A model generated the notes under the pieces. It ran no database searches. It was not told the DNA's origin and was given only the letters and a program-made list of their open reading frames with translations. The position numbers and the translations under genes were made by a program. Below are positions 21,401 to 28,262 of a stretch of DNA of 28,262 nt, piece by piece (position 1 is the first letter of the stretch; each line of letters starts with the position of its first letter). The stretch covers positions 14,544 through 42,805 of the forward strand of contig BQKZ01008019.1 of NCBI GenBank assembly GCA_036244855.1, in the 5' to 3' direction. The DNA is from Temnopleurus reevesii (taxonomy: Eukaryota; Echinodermata; Echinoidea; Temnopleuroida; Temnopleuridae).

Positions 21401-24400
21401 TGAAATCAAATGAATCTTCACAACAGACAACAACAAAGAAGTAAATGGGGTTTATACTTGCAATCAACTTAACTGCTGAAACTATAACAAAGATAATGAA
21501 AATAATTTATGTGTATGTGCATTGTCACTGATTTCAAGAAACAGCAAACAAAAGGGATATTTGCGTCAAAGAAACAATCGTCTTGAAATAAGTGTTATTG
21601 AATGAAAACAAATTTAAATTGTAAGAATCAATAAGTATCAATATTTTTTGCAAAGAACATATTTGCCTTTTTGTTAGCATGCTCTAAACACAAACATTTT
21701 CAGCAAATGACTTACCAAGGTGCAAAAAACTTAACAAATGATGTTCCTTTTGCAGTCTCGGATACAAAATTATTTGTTGAAAGCTCCACAACCTGGAAGA
21801 ATGACGTAAATAAAATGTGAACAAGATAACGAATTAGCGAGGCTGGCAGCCCTGCAGGAATAGAGCAGAATATGAAAACAAAATTAGACAAAGAACCCTA
21901 AATAGAGCATGCTTATGATATTACATTTGAGGTCCTTAAACCTTGATGGCAAGTCATATGTCATGAACAAGGTTTGTACGTAAATGTCAACTTAAGTAAC
22001 TTTATTTCTACTCTCGAATGCTTGCATGCCTGAATCAAATAAACTTATAGATCTCTGTTAGTGCAGAGATCACTGGGAGAAGGTTTTTAAACTGAAGTGG
22101 CTACCGTGGGTAAGTAAGATGCGTTATTATATCATTATTACTCTTTTAACCCTTTCATGATCATGGTCGCATTTTTGCACCATTAAACTCTGTAGACAAC
22201 GGAGAATGAATCTGGAACTGTTTCACAATGAAATACCCTCTCATGTTGAGATATATACCATTGTAAAGCTAGAGAGTTTAGCTTCGTAACAAATGCAAAC
22301 ACTCAGGCTAATATTTCAGTTTTCTTTTTGAAACATGACATTGAATTTGCAAAATAGAATTTGCTCAAAAAGTGCCCAGTAACGAAAGGATTAACTTCAT
22401 CAATTATTTTGACTGGATGAATGAGGATGTACACCCATACTTTGGCAGAGTGTTATTGAGACTGTTGTGACAATCTATATCATTGATTTGGATTAAGTGT
22501 TTCTCATATAAAGAGAAAAAGTTGCAACAACCAATTGTTCTACAGTGTCATTTTTTTTCAATCTCATTTAGAGCATCTTGTTGATTTCACATTCCTCTTT
22601 GTTTACAAATTGAGGCAGATAAATATCTTACATGTAGATAGCAGTTGTGAATTACACATGCTGGAGCTGAGTTTGTGTAGATTTCACACTGGCATTTCCT
22701 GAGTAATTTACAACCTCACATGTAGATTACTTAATTCCTGCAATAAGCAATTGTAAATAACCCTTGAAGCATCTGGATTTGTGTATATTTCTCAATGGTA
22801 TTTCCTGTGTAATCTACAACCCATCAATCAAAATATACAAATATAGGTCACGAAGAAAGTCAATGACCTACAATTTTAAATTCAAATAAGGTTATCTTCA
22901 CCTGAAGGGTATTTCATGAAGTTTTTCACAGCAACAAGCAGTCATTTTCCAACAGTTACCCTAGCAAAACAGTCGGAGAAGGTGCTTTGGTCAATCAACA
23001 TAAAGAATGCCATTGAACTTTAAGTCAGCGCAGACTAATAGTCACATTGACCACCTTCATGAAAGACAAATGCCCCATTCAAGGTTCAATAAACATATTG
23101 CAGAGTAAATCCAGTCTGAATATTAGAAGCCAGAACCACTTTTGTGCTTGTGATGATTCTCAAATTAAAATTTGGAGTGTTATTTTGGGGATTTGCTTCT
23201 TTTTTTAAAAAAATTCTCCTGGATGCCTTTAGGAGAGCTCCCCTGCGAAATATAAGTTCAGTCCTTGTGGGAATAAGAATACAGACCTTTGAATCAACAG
23301 CTGGCTGCTCCTCCACTGGTTTTTCGGCTGGTTTCTCCCTGACTGGCTCCGCCTTGATGGAGTCTTCCGATCCGGGGAGCTTGACTTGATCCGGGGCATC
23401 GCTCTTGGTCATCTTACTCACGTACGACTTGAGGGAGACATGGTCACGTCCACCTTGGTATGAGTCCACCTGTTGAAGAGAAAGAGAGAGAGAGAGAGGG
23501 TGAAAGAATAGATATAGAAGGAGAGGGAATCTTCCTAGCCGGGGAGCTTGACTTGATCCGAGGCATCGCTCTTGGTCATCTTACTCACGTATGACTTGAG
23601 GGAGACATGGTCGCGACCACCTTTGTATGAGTCCACCTGTTGAAGAGAGAGAGTGAGAGAGAGAGAGAGACAGAGAGATAGACAGAGACAGATAGAGACA
23701 GGAAAAGACAGTTGGAAACATACACTATGTTTCAAGAGACCACAATAAAGTACATGCATCTGAAGGGGAATACAAAGAATGATGAAAATATGAACAGAGA
23801 TGTCTAAAAAAAATTCAAAATATAGGCAAATTTAAAGAGACCATGAAAGTTTAACAGTGCCATGTATTGTGGGCAGGCAGAGAGTTTTTTATTACTTAAT
23901 CTTGGCAACGAACACATGTTAGTAATTATCTGAACTGCAATACTTCGAATCTTGCTTGTTTAGAATATTTTTTGCTTCATGTCAAGAAAACGTAAGCATG
24001 CATTTAGGCATGGAGAAAATTTGCATCTACTTTTTATGAAAACCAGCCTTATTGGGCTCCAGCAGTCACAAGATAAAATTTACAAAAACCCAAGAATCTA
24101 TAAATCCTGAAAAAAGGAGGGGCTTTACAGTATGCTTGCATGTATTTTTTTTTTAAAGATCGGGGGCAGCAGCAGCCCCCCCCCCCTTTATTCCATAATC
24201 CTTGAAAATAAAACAAAAAGTATCTATATGAATACAGTACTTACAACTTTTCCATCCTTGAAGAACTTGAGGCTGGGGTACCCCTTCACTCCAAACTGTT
24301 CACACACTGGTCTATGTGCGGTGCAATCAACCTAGAACAAATAACAAATAAAACAACTCATTAGAGGTAGAAAACTACATTTGCACACATTACGGTTATG

Positions 24401-27400
24401 CTTACAACTTGGTGTATACCTCGGATAAGCCAAAATGATAACCTCTATGAAGTATTTTGGTCGATTGATAAAGACCTATTCTATCATAAATTCATCTTCA
24501 CACCAACGGTATAGCAATACTCCTAGCACATTACTACACACAACATTGTAAGAGCACATACTGTATGCACTTCAATACACTGCCACACCATGCGGAATAC
24601 GCACTGAGAGAGACTCTTACGCTATTGGTCAACGAGCGGTCAACGGAAACGTCTTTTTGCTACAAAAATATCCTGCCTATATTTTTTTTTACCAAAGTTG
24701 TGATAATAATAATGATAATGATAATTGATTCTCTATAAAGCACTCTTACAGTAATATTGATCAGAGCGCTATTACAGAAGCATTAAATAAAATTCCTAAT
24801 CATTCAACAAACTTATCAATAGCTTTCAAAATACTGGGTTAAGATGGAAAGAGTTGAGTTTTAAGTGTCTTTTTGAAAGTTTTCAGCATTAATGTTATAA
24901 AGTCTATGGCAGAATTGACTTTGGCCTGAGATTTAATTTTATTGTCAGGGGTTATTCAGGGTAAAAATATATGCAATGGTACCCAGGGGGCATTTGCTTG
25001 AAATAGTCTTAGCTATCCCCTTCCTATAAAGACGTATTGATTACTTGTGCCACCCTCTTTACACAGAAACAGACTGAAATGTCTATGATAAGAGGGTGGC
25101 ACAAGAAGTTAACCCATTGATTACTGGATTCTATAATTCCTATATACTTTGTGCAGGGACTACCTGGTTCCAGTTGTCAATGGGTTAAGACGTCTAGGCT
25201 AAAAAACAATAGCTACTTTTTTCGTGCAATTGGCCCGCGAATGCTGAATTGAACACAAAAAATAAGAATTGTTTGGTTGCCCTTCAATGTAATTTTTTTT
25301 AAAATAATTTTTCAGAATTTTTCCTTCACTTTTTAAACTCTTAACATGTTGCATTATGTAACCATAGACTGCAAGGTATATTTGAAAGTGTATATAATTG
25401 CATGCTCAACTTGTCAACCAGAGTCGACAGAAGCGAACCAGCGTACTGGAGTCGACAGAAGCGAGTAAAGAGTTAAAAACACAATTCATAAGGAAACTAA
25501 GACTTACTAATATCTGAAAATGATTTTCAGTTTGTATTTCATGTGTGTCTATCTATAATTTCATTGTTATGTTTCAATTTCAGTGAAAAGTAAAGAAAAA
25601 TAACAATTCAGGTCGGGCCATTTTGGGAGGGTCGAATGGTTGAGGGGAACCAAACATCTTTTTTGGGGGGGCCTAAGCAAATTCTACATCAATGAAGTGA
25701 ATCATGACTGCTAATAAGCCCCAGTCACATAGGGCCCCGTAAAGAACACGATTCAGCACAATTCCTTGTTCAAAGGCAGTTAACTGTGAACTGAAGAAAG
25801 AGTTGTGTTCAATCGTGTCGCTTCCTGGCTTCTATGTGACTGGGGCCTAACATGATGTCATCATGGCGCTGTGGTGTAGTGGTCGTGACTCTCGCCTTTC
25901 AACTAGAGGGTCATAGGTTCGAATCCTACCCATGACGTCAATTTCCTTCAGCAAGAAATTCATCCACATTGTGCTGCACTCAACCCAGGTGAGGTGAATG
26001 GGTACCTGGCAGGAATATTTATTCTTTGAAATGCCAAGTGCGCCGTGAATGGCTGCCAGGCTAAAGCCAGGGTAATAATAATGTAAAGCGCCTTGAGCAC
26101 TGAGCAGAGTGGATACGTGCGCTATATAAATTGCATCTATTATCAAGTTTGTTGATGTCAAGGTCTCTTGCACCAAGGTCTTACATTTGGGAGGGGGCAT
26201 GATGAGGTATCCTTTTGTTTTTACCACGCTTTTGTGCCAAAGTGAAATTGAAGTTGAATTTAGGGACTGAACTTCAGAATTTACATGGGAGCTACAGATA
26301 GCTCTCCTACAGCCTCTCAAGGAGAATTTTAGGGGAGCTAAATTGGGGCTTCAATTAGTAAGATTGGGGTTACAAAGAGCTATATAGATCCCTCCCCCTC
26401 CAAAAAAAAGCATTTTAGGGGAGATGTAAGAGAGCAATTGCTCTCACTCCCCTTAAAGGGGAACTTTTATGAAACTGTATATTAACTTTTTCTTATTTAT
26501 CTCTTCAATAAGCATTGATATCCACCACCTTTTTCATCTCTTTTTATTTCATAGAGGTGAAAAATCAAGAAATATTATGGTTGTTTGGATCGTCCCTCAA
26601 AAACGGACCGCGCGGGGTCCGGTGGGTTGGGACATTGATCCGTCAATCATTATGACGTCATATGCAGACATTGTTGAGCAAGAACCGGCGTTTGCATGTG
26701 TCACTCTATGCATTTATGATATTGTTTGGCGCCAATTATACCCGCTATTTAAACTTTTTTTTAAATATGCGGAACGTGGCAGATTCTTCAGAAGTTGAGG
26801 AAAACAGTAATTCAAGTCCTGACTTGGATTTCGAGGAGAACATTGAACAAGAAGAAAAAATATTAGGGGCACAATCCTACATGTTTGAGTCCGTGGTTTT
26901 GATGCAGGACTGGATATGACGTCACACACTCCGCCTGTCAAAAGATGTGCCGTAGAGGGGGTATTTCTGGGAGGCGGGGCATAGCTCTCTGACCCAGATA
27001 GAAATGTTTAATGGAAAATAATTGATAAAAATACTAAGAGGGGTATTTCTTTGGAAGAAAATGGAATTATTATGTAAAGAAATATGCAATCTTCAATATA
27101 TCATGATACAGAGTGTCATAAAAGTTCCCCTTTAAATGTTAGCCCCTGTGATTTTGAATCATCTGTATCCGTATTCTACCTCAACCTAGCCCTCGATTAA
27201 AGCAACAAATAGAAATGGACAAGTTTGCGCTCAACCTGGTATTCAATAAAATGCACCAAGCATGTCACAGCTATTTCAATTGGCCCAGTTCCGATTAACT
27301 GCAATTCACAATTGATCGAAACTTAAACACCCCCAGAGTGAAGCCGAATCTCATCAACATTAATTCAATGAAGAAAATAACTGTAGAATATGGCACAATG

Positions 27401-28262
27401 ACCTTACAAAAACATGACAACTGCTCATTCCAAGAAGGTGTTTCATTTAGTCATACTTATATTTGGGAACAACTTCAAGAAAGACTATTGGGGTGTTGCT
27501 CAAAATCAACTGCAAATCAACTGCAGCTTTGCAGATTGTAACGCACATTTTCATTCGCGCACGGTGCGCGCATTTAACAAGACGCGCATGAAAACATGAT
27601 TTTGATTGGCGTATTCCGATCAACTGCAACTTGCGATCTATTCAAACTTTTGAACAACACCCCCTAAGGATAAATTTCTTGAAGAAAATTAGCGCTGTGA
27701 GTGGGATTCCAACCGACGACCCTCAGAACTACTACACCATGACTCTTCCATGGACTGGGCAGTGTTCCACCAAGTTTCGAAAGACTTTACAAATGGCTGC
27801 AAGAACTACTGGCATCAGTTTTTGTGCTGAATGATCAAGAATCATATGATATTACTAGCTGATATTACACTTATATAATTACGTAATCCAGTCTTTCCTG
27901 ACGTCTTTCTTAACTTAAAAAATAATTTGGTGAAACAGTGCCCTTGAATACATCATTCAGTGCTAAACTCACAAAGATTTCAAATCATTCAGCACAAGAA
28001 CTGATACCAGTCGTTCTTAAAGTCCTTCATATCTGGGTGAAAGACCTCCCTATTGCATATCGATATAAAAGACTTTTGTCATTACCTTGCCAATGGTGAC
28101 CACATCGGTATGCTGGAATCCTTGGGCAAGCTGTTCCCAGGTCGGGGCAAGTCGCTTGCAGTGGCCGCACCAAGGGGCATAAAACTTGATGAAATGGTTC
28201 CCCGTGGCAACGTGATCCTTAAATGTAGCCACAGTGAGCTCATAGAGTCCATGCTTGGGTTC
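18339..28262 (-). CDS. TXNDC5: TXNDC5/ERp46-like protein disulfide isomerase, 3' part of gene (six exons)
   Basis: Six minus-strand exons join in order: 28262-28086, 24331-24245, 23469-23287, 21792-21716, 20842-20710 and 18464-18339. Every junction has GT/AG and the reading frame is kept, giving the last 260 residues. Domain 2 spans about residues 6-110 of this fragment, with WCGHC and the cis-proline motif GYPS. A Glu/Pro/Lys linker follows. Domain 3 spans about residues 150-255, with WCQHC and GYPT. The protein ends in KEEL, a KDEL-type ER-retrieval signal. From family knowledge, TXNDC5 is a three-thioredoxin-domain oxidoreductase of the ER lumen that forms disulfides in secretory proteins. 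The words [17 protein letters not shown] and [14 protein letters not shown] segments match vertebrate TXNDC5 as I recall it. The signal peptide, domain 1 and promoter lie outside the window. A different PDI with the same layout is the main alternative but is less likely. Confidence 0.93.
18556..18747. repeat. Palindromic element carrying two opposed histone-type 3'-end signals
   Basis: The two arms are inverted copies. On the minus strand, 18596-18581 reads GGTCCTTTTCAGGACC, a perfect 6-bp stem with a 4-nt loop. CAAGAAAGA follows 11 nt later at 18569-18561. On the plus strand, 18706-18721 reads GGTCCTATTCAGGACC, with CAAGAAAGA at 18733-18741, again after 11 nt. Upstream of each stem-loop is a shared CATGCTCAT(C/T)(A/G)AAAC segment (18625-18611 minus, 18671-18685 plus). 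Stem-loop plus CAAGAAAGA is the SLBP/U7 processing signal of sea urchin histone genes. No histone coding sequence is present. It lies in the last TXNDC5 intron. Confidence 0.8.
18785..18870 (+). mobile_element. Half copy of the GTGTTTCACCAAG MITE family
   Basis: It starts GTGTTTCACCAAGTTACGAA, then AGACTTTAAGAAC and CCTGGTTTCAGCTCTTGTACG, aligning with the left half of the element at 17697. The right arm is not found before the TTAA element at 18925. Confidence 0.65.
18925..19506. mobile_element. TTAA-flanked inverted-repeat element (Kolobok-like MITE), intronic
   Basis: The left end is TTAAAGGGAAATTACACCCA and the right end is TGTAGTTCTCCTTTAA. The arms pair over about 120 bp, most strikingly AAAATCGGATAATCCGTTCA (left) with GAATGGATTATCCGATTTT (right). 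Length is 582 bp including the two TTAA. TTAA duplication with AGGG/AGGA tips fits the Kolobok group better than piggyBac, whose ends usually start CCC. That assignment is from family knowledge. There is no transposase ORF. Confidence 0.75.
19878..20047. mobile_element. MITE of the GGGGTGTTG family, copy 2 (intronic)
   Basis: The left end is GGGGGTGTTGTTCAAAAGTT and the right end is CAACTTTGTAGCAACACCCC. Interior CGCCAATCAAAATCCTTGTT and AAATGAAAATGTGTG match the copy at 14889. Length is about 170 bp. It lies in the last TXNDC5 intron. Confidence 0.78.
20344..20474 (-). pseudogene. Decayed tandem duplicate of TXNDC5 domain-3 exon
   Basis: On the minus strand the stretch reads ...[18 protein letters not shown] and [13 protein letters not shown], nearly identical to the functional exon 363 bp upstream in the gene. 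Three defects mark it as dead. The donor GT after Asp has become AA. The segment after the His-Cys codons is 2 nt longer, which shifts frame relative to the first half. The acceptor and first active-site Cys are replaced by a GAT/ATC microsatellite. It lies inside the last intron. Confidence 0.85.
20475..20703. repeat. GAT/ATC-rich degenerate microsatellite between exon and its duplicate
   Basis: Imperfect GAT trinucleotides on the plus strand (TTGATGATATTGATG, GATGACGATGATGATTATGA) fill the interval between the decayed exon copy and the functional exon 20842-20710. It probably expanded at the duplication junction. Reading frames here encode only low-complexity protein. Confidence 0.75.
20710..20842 (-). 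CDS. TXNDC5: TXNDC5 exon: active site and core of thioredoxin domain 3 (CQHC)
   Basis: The first G completes the split Trp codon, then [18 protein letters not shown] follows, so the redox motif reads C-Q-H-C (codons TGC CAG CAC TGT) rather than CGHC. The exon continues through [20 protein letters not shown] and ends at Asp before the donor GTAAGA. The acceptor is TTGTAG. It has 44 full codons. A decayed copy of this exon lies 363 bp downstream in the next intron, at about 20344-20474. Confidence 0.92.
21716..21792 (-). CDS. TXNDC5: TXNDC5 exon: start of thioredoxin domain 3
   Basis: This exon has 77 nt. It begins [10 protein letters not shown] and ends [10 protein letters not shown], with the Trp codon split TG|G across the intron (phase 2). 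The acceptor is TTCCAG and the donor is GTAAGT. VVEL-t-x-NF is the usual first strand and helix of a PDI thioredoxin domain. It is followed by the FVKFFAPW strand that leads into the active-site cysteines in the next exon. Confidence 0.92.
22641..22846. repeat. Two-copy tandem duplication, ~106-bp unit
   Basis: GCAGTTGTGAATTACAC at 22641 and GCAATTGTAAATAACCC at 22747 start diverged copies. Both contain TTTGTGTAKATTTC and GGYATTTCCTG, followed by GTAATYTACAACC. It is intronic, with no coding signal. Confidence 0.68.
23287..23469 (-). CDS. TXNDC5: TXNDC5 exon: end of domain 2 plus interdomain linker
   Basis: This exon has 61 codons in phase 0. It starts [20 protein letters not shown], the last helix of domain 2. 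It continues into a hydrophilic linker rich in Glu, Lys and Pro ([16 protein letters not shown]) and ends AVDSK before the donor GTCTGT, a weaker site than the other donors in the gene. The acceptor follows a CT-rich tract and TTCAACAG. Human TXNDC5 also has an acidic Pro/Ala-rich linker here. The exon contains an internal donor-like GTGAGTAAG at 23421. Its 5' part is duplicated immediately upstream at 23535-23636. Confidence 0.9.
23477..23523. repeat. (GA)n tract at linker-exon acceptor
   Basis: A GA repeat on the plus strand forms the CT-rich polypyrimidine tract of the acceptor for exon 23469. It was duplicated with the exon: a longer GA/GACAGA tract at 23640-23712 serves the duplicate exon at 23636. 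Confidence 0.75.
23535..23636 (-). pseudogene. Tandem partial duplicate of TXNDC5 linker exon, ending in a stop
   Basis: This is a copy of the 5' part of the exon at 23469-23287, displaced by 167 bp and including its CT-rich tract and AG acceptor. It reads [20 protein letters not shown] and on to KLPG, then TAG (23537-23535). The stop replaces the TCG serine codon of the functional copy. By eye there are 8 differences over about 111 nt, five synonymous, plus Q to K, P to S and S to stop. No donor follows the stop. It lies between the upstream exon and the functional exon, so its acceptor competes directly with the real one. It could be a decaying duplicate or an alternative terminal exon. Confidence 0.85.
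23640..23712. repeat. (GA)n/(GACAGA)n microsatellite upstream of duplicate exon
   Basis: A long GA run gives way to GACAGAGAGATAGACAGAGA units. On the minus strand it is an extended pyrimidine tract running into TTCAACAG, the acceptor of the duplicated exon fragment, so that acceptor has if anything a longer pyrimidine tract than the functional one. Confidence 0.75.
24245..24331 (-). CDS. TXNDC5: TXNDC5 exon: middle of thioredoxin domain 2
   Basis: This exon has 87 nt, or 29 codons, all in phase 0. It starts [20 protein letters not shown] and ends DGKV. The acceptor is TTCTAG and the donor is GTAAGT. VDCT followed by GVKGYP-S-KFF is the core beta-strand and cis-proline region of a PDI thioredoxin fold. 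It completes the VDC motif after the IGK that ends the preceding exon. The upstream intron (28085-24332) is 3.75 kb and contains a SINE and several inverted-repeat elements. Confidence 0.92.
24683..24945. repeat. Possible old interspersed repeat
   Basis: AATAATAATGATAATGATAA is followed by CTCTATAAAGCACTCTTACA, then GGGTTAAGATGGAAAGAGTT and AGTGTCTTTTTGAAAGTTTT. This arrangement resembles the decayed ends of LINE-like repeats seen in many animal genomes. I cannot name the family, and there is no coding frame. Confidence 0.35.
25044..25188. repeat. Two adjacent hairpins
   Basis: CTTGTGCCACCCTCTT (25044-25059) pairs perfectly with AAGAGGGTGGCACAAG (25090-25105). Directly after it, TTAACCCATTGA (25109-25120) pairs perfectly with TCAATGGGTTAA (25177-25188). 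Their immediate adjacency suggests one composite or nested element. There is no ORF. Confidence 0.7.
25718..25847. mobile_element. TAA-flanked hairpin MITE (Harbinger-like)
   Basis: The left end is GCCCCAGTCACATAG and the right end is CTATGTGACTGGGGCC. Internal segments ACGATTCAGCACAATTC and GTTGTGTTCAATCGTG also pair. TAA flanks both sides (25715-25717 and 25848-25850). A 3-bp TWA duplication is typical of PIF/Harbinger. It is 130 bp with no ORF. It lies just left of the SINE at 25863. Confidence 0.78.
25863..26144 (+). repeat. tRNA-derived SINE, near full length
   Basis: The head has Pol III internal promoter boxes: A box TGGTGTAGTGG at 25872-25882 and B box GGTTCGAATCC at 25916-25926. A tRNA-unrelated body follows (TTTCCTTCAGCAAGAAATTC, then CAACCCAGGTGAGGTGAATG). 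The tail starts at TAATAATAATG and ends with GCGCTATATAAATTGCATC. The anticodon-loop region CTTTCAA suggests an origin from a tRNA-Glu-like gene (inference). The element is in the first intron of the TXNDC5 fragment. Truncated relatives occur at 7866, 11389, 11676, 16427 and possibly 27672. Confidence 0.88.
26453..27135. mobile_element. TTAA-flanked element with an internal small ORF (Kolobok-like), intronic
   Basis: TTAAAGGGGAACTTTTATGA at the left is the exact inverse of TCATAAAAGTTCCCCTTTAA at the right, a perfect 20-bp terminal repeat including TTAA. Length is 683 bp. Inside are two ATGACGTCA-type motifs (26650s and 26910s), a TATTTAA box near 26741-26750, and a 50-codon ORF at 26767-26919. 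The near-identical tips suggest a fairly young non-autonomous copy. Confidence 0.82.
26767..26919 (+). CDS. Small acidic ORF inside the TTAA element, possible captured gene start
   Basis: This 50-codon ORF begins [20 protein letters not shown], is rich in Glu, Asp and Ser, and ends [23 protein letters not shown] box lies about 20 bp upstream of the ATG. The acidic start followed by a YMFE word reminds me of the N-termini of P2X7-intracellular-domain-like proteins common in marine invertebrates. That comparison is from memory and weak. It ends near the right TGACGTCA motif and looks like the truncated remnant of an autonomous element's gene. Confidence 0.3.
   Translation: MRNVADSSEVEENSNSSPDLDFEENIEQEEKILGAQSYMFESVVLMQDWI
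27280..27334. mobile_element. MITE of the GGGGTGTTG family, end fragment
   Basis: The reverse complement reads GGGGGTGTTTAAGTTTCGAT followed by CAATTGTGAATTGCAG, matching one end of this family. The other end is not present, so the copy is truncated. Confidence 0.55.
27490..27664. mobile_element. MITE of the GGGGTGTTG family, copy 4 (intronic)
   Basis: The left end is GGGGTGTTGCTCAAAATCAA and the right end is CAAACTTTTGAACAACACCCC on the same strand, so the tips are inverted repeats. The centre has a GCGCACGGTGCGCGC palindrome and the family's ATTTTGATTGGCG segment. Length is about 175 bp. It lies in the intron upstream of exon 24331. Confidence 0.75.
27672..27745 (-). repeat. Possible SINE head fragment
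   Basis: The segment TTGAAGAAAATTAGCGCTGT, then GTGGGATTCCAACCGACGACC and TACTACACCATGAC, resembles the reverse complement of the SINE head (body start, degenerate B box, A box). It sits between two inverted-repeat elements. The match is partial, so the call is tentative. Confidence 0.45.
27757..27943. mobile_element. Diverged GTGTTTCACCAAG-family MITE
   Basis: The left end is GGGCAGTGTTCCACCAAGTT and the right end is AATTTGGTGAAACAGTGCCC, a terminal inverted repeat of about 20 bp. CGAAAGACTTTAC follows the left tip and AGTCTTTCCTGACGTCTTTC lies near the right tip. Length is about 187 bp. Confidence 0.72.
27990..28053 (-). mobile_element. Half copy of the GTGTTTCACCAAG MITE family next to a coding exon
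   Basis: The reverse complement starts GGGAGGTCTTTCACCCAGAT and continues GAAGGACTTTAAGAACGACT, then GGTATCAGTTCTTGTGCTG, matching the family's left half. It ends only about 30 bp from the donor of the exon at 28086. Confidence 0.65.
28086..28262 (-). CDS. TXNDC5: TXNDC5 exon: start of thioredoxin domain 2 (CGHC active site)
   Basis: The frame is open from the window edge for 59 codons, beginning EPKHGLYEL and ending TIGK before the donor GTAATG. It contains [20 protein letters not shown], so the redox pair is C-G-H-C preceded by the usual APW. The upstream acceptor is not in view, so the exon may extend past 28262. A run-on reading into the intron ([11 protein letters not shown], then stop) is not coding. 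The start of domain 2 at LYEL agrees with the human boundary. Confidence 0.93.

Noticed and set aside
25865..25940. Apparent tRNA gene
   Set aside because: The A and B boxes are present but the arms do not form a sound cloverleaf, and the sequence runs into a SINE body found elsewhere in the window.
25847..26320. 157-codon minus-strand ORF
   Set aside because: It is antisense to the SINE and shows no protein-family features.
26469..26798. 109-codon plus-strand ORF
   Set aside because: It starts in the terminal repeat of the TTAA element and overlaps the more plausible small ORF in another frame. The composition is not protein-like.

Overview
The window looks like nuclear genomic DNA from a deuterostome, most likely a sea urchin. 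It is AT-rich, one spliced gene has introns of 0.8-3.8 kb, and it is full of short inverted-repeat transposons and tRNA-derived SINEs. It also carries two copies of a histone 3'-end signal whose downstream box (CAAGAAAGA) is the form known from sea urchin histone genes. The species call is inference.

One gene can be supported strongly. The right third (28262 down to 18339, minus strand) holds the last six coding exons of a TXNDC5/ERp46-type protein disulfide isomerase. The exons join in frame with consensus GT/AG junctions and give the C-terminal 260 residues: thioredoxin domain 2 (active site CGHC), an acidic proline-rich linker, thioredoxin domain 3 (active site CQHC), and a C-terminal KEEL ER-retrieval signal. 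The signal peptide and domain 1 lie beyond the right edge.

Two of these exons are partly duplicated in tandem. A copy of the linker exon (23535-23636) keeps its acceptor but has an in-frame stop. A copy of the domain-3 exon (about 20344-20474) has lost its donor, acceptor and frame. The introns hold MITE-like elements of several families: TTAA-flanked (Kolobok-like), TAA-flanked (Harbinger-like), and two families starting GGGGTGTTG and GTGTTTCACCAAG. There is also a complete SINE and a 190-bp palindrome made of two opposed histone-type stem-loop/HDE signals, about 100 bp upstream of the last exon.

The left two thirds (1 to about 17.7 kb) show no convincing gene. They contain a 1.0-1.2 kb dispersed repeat in two direct copies (698-1718 and 9788-10961), each with an ATC/CAT microsatellite core. 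There is a six-copy tandem array of about 160 bp (3595-4584), truncated SINEs, TA-flanked hairpin elements, an AT-rich minisatellite, and a CpG-richer island at about 9.05-9.6 kb that could be a divergent promoter with short first exons. Most of the rest is unremarkable AT-rich sequence.
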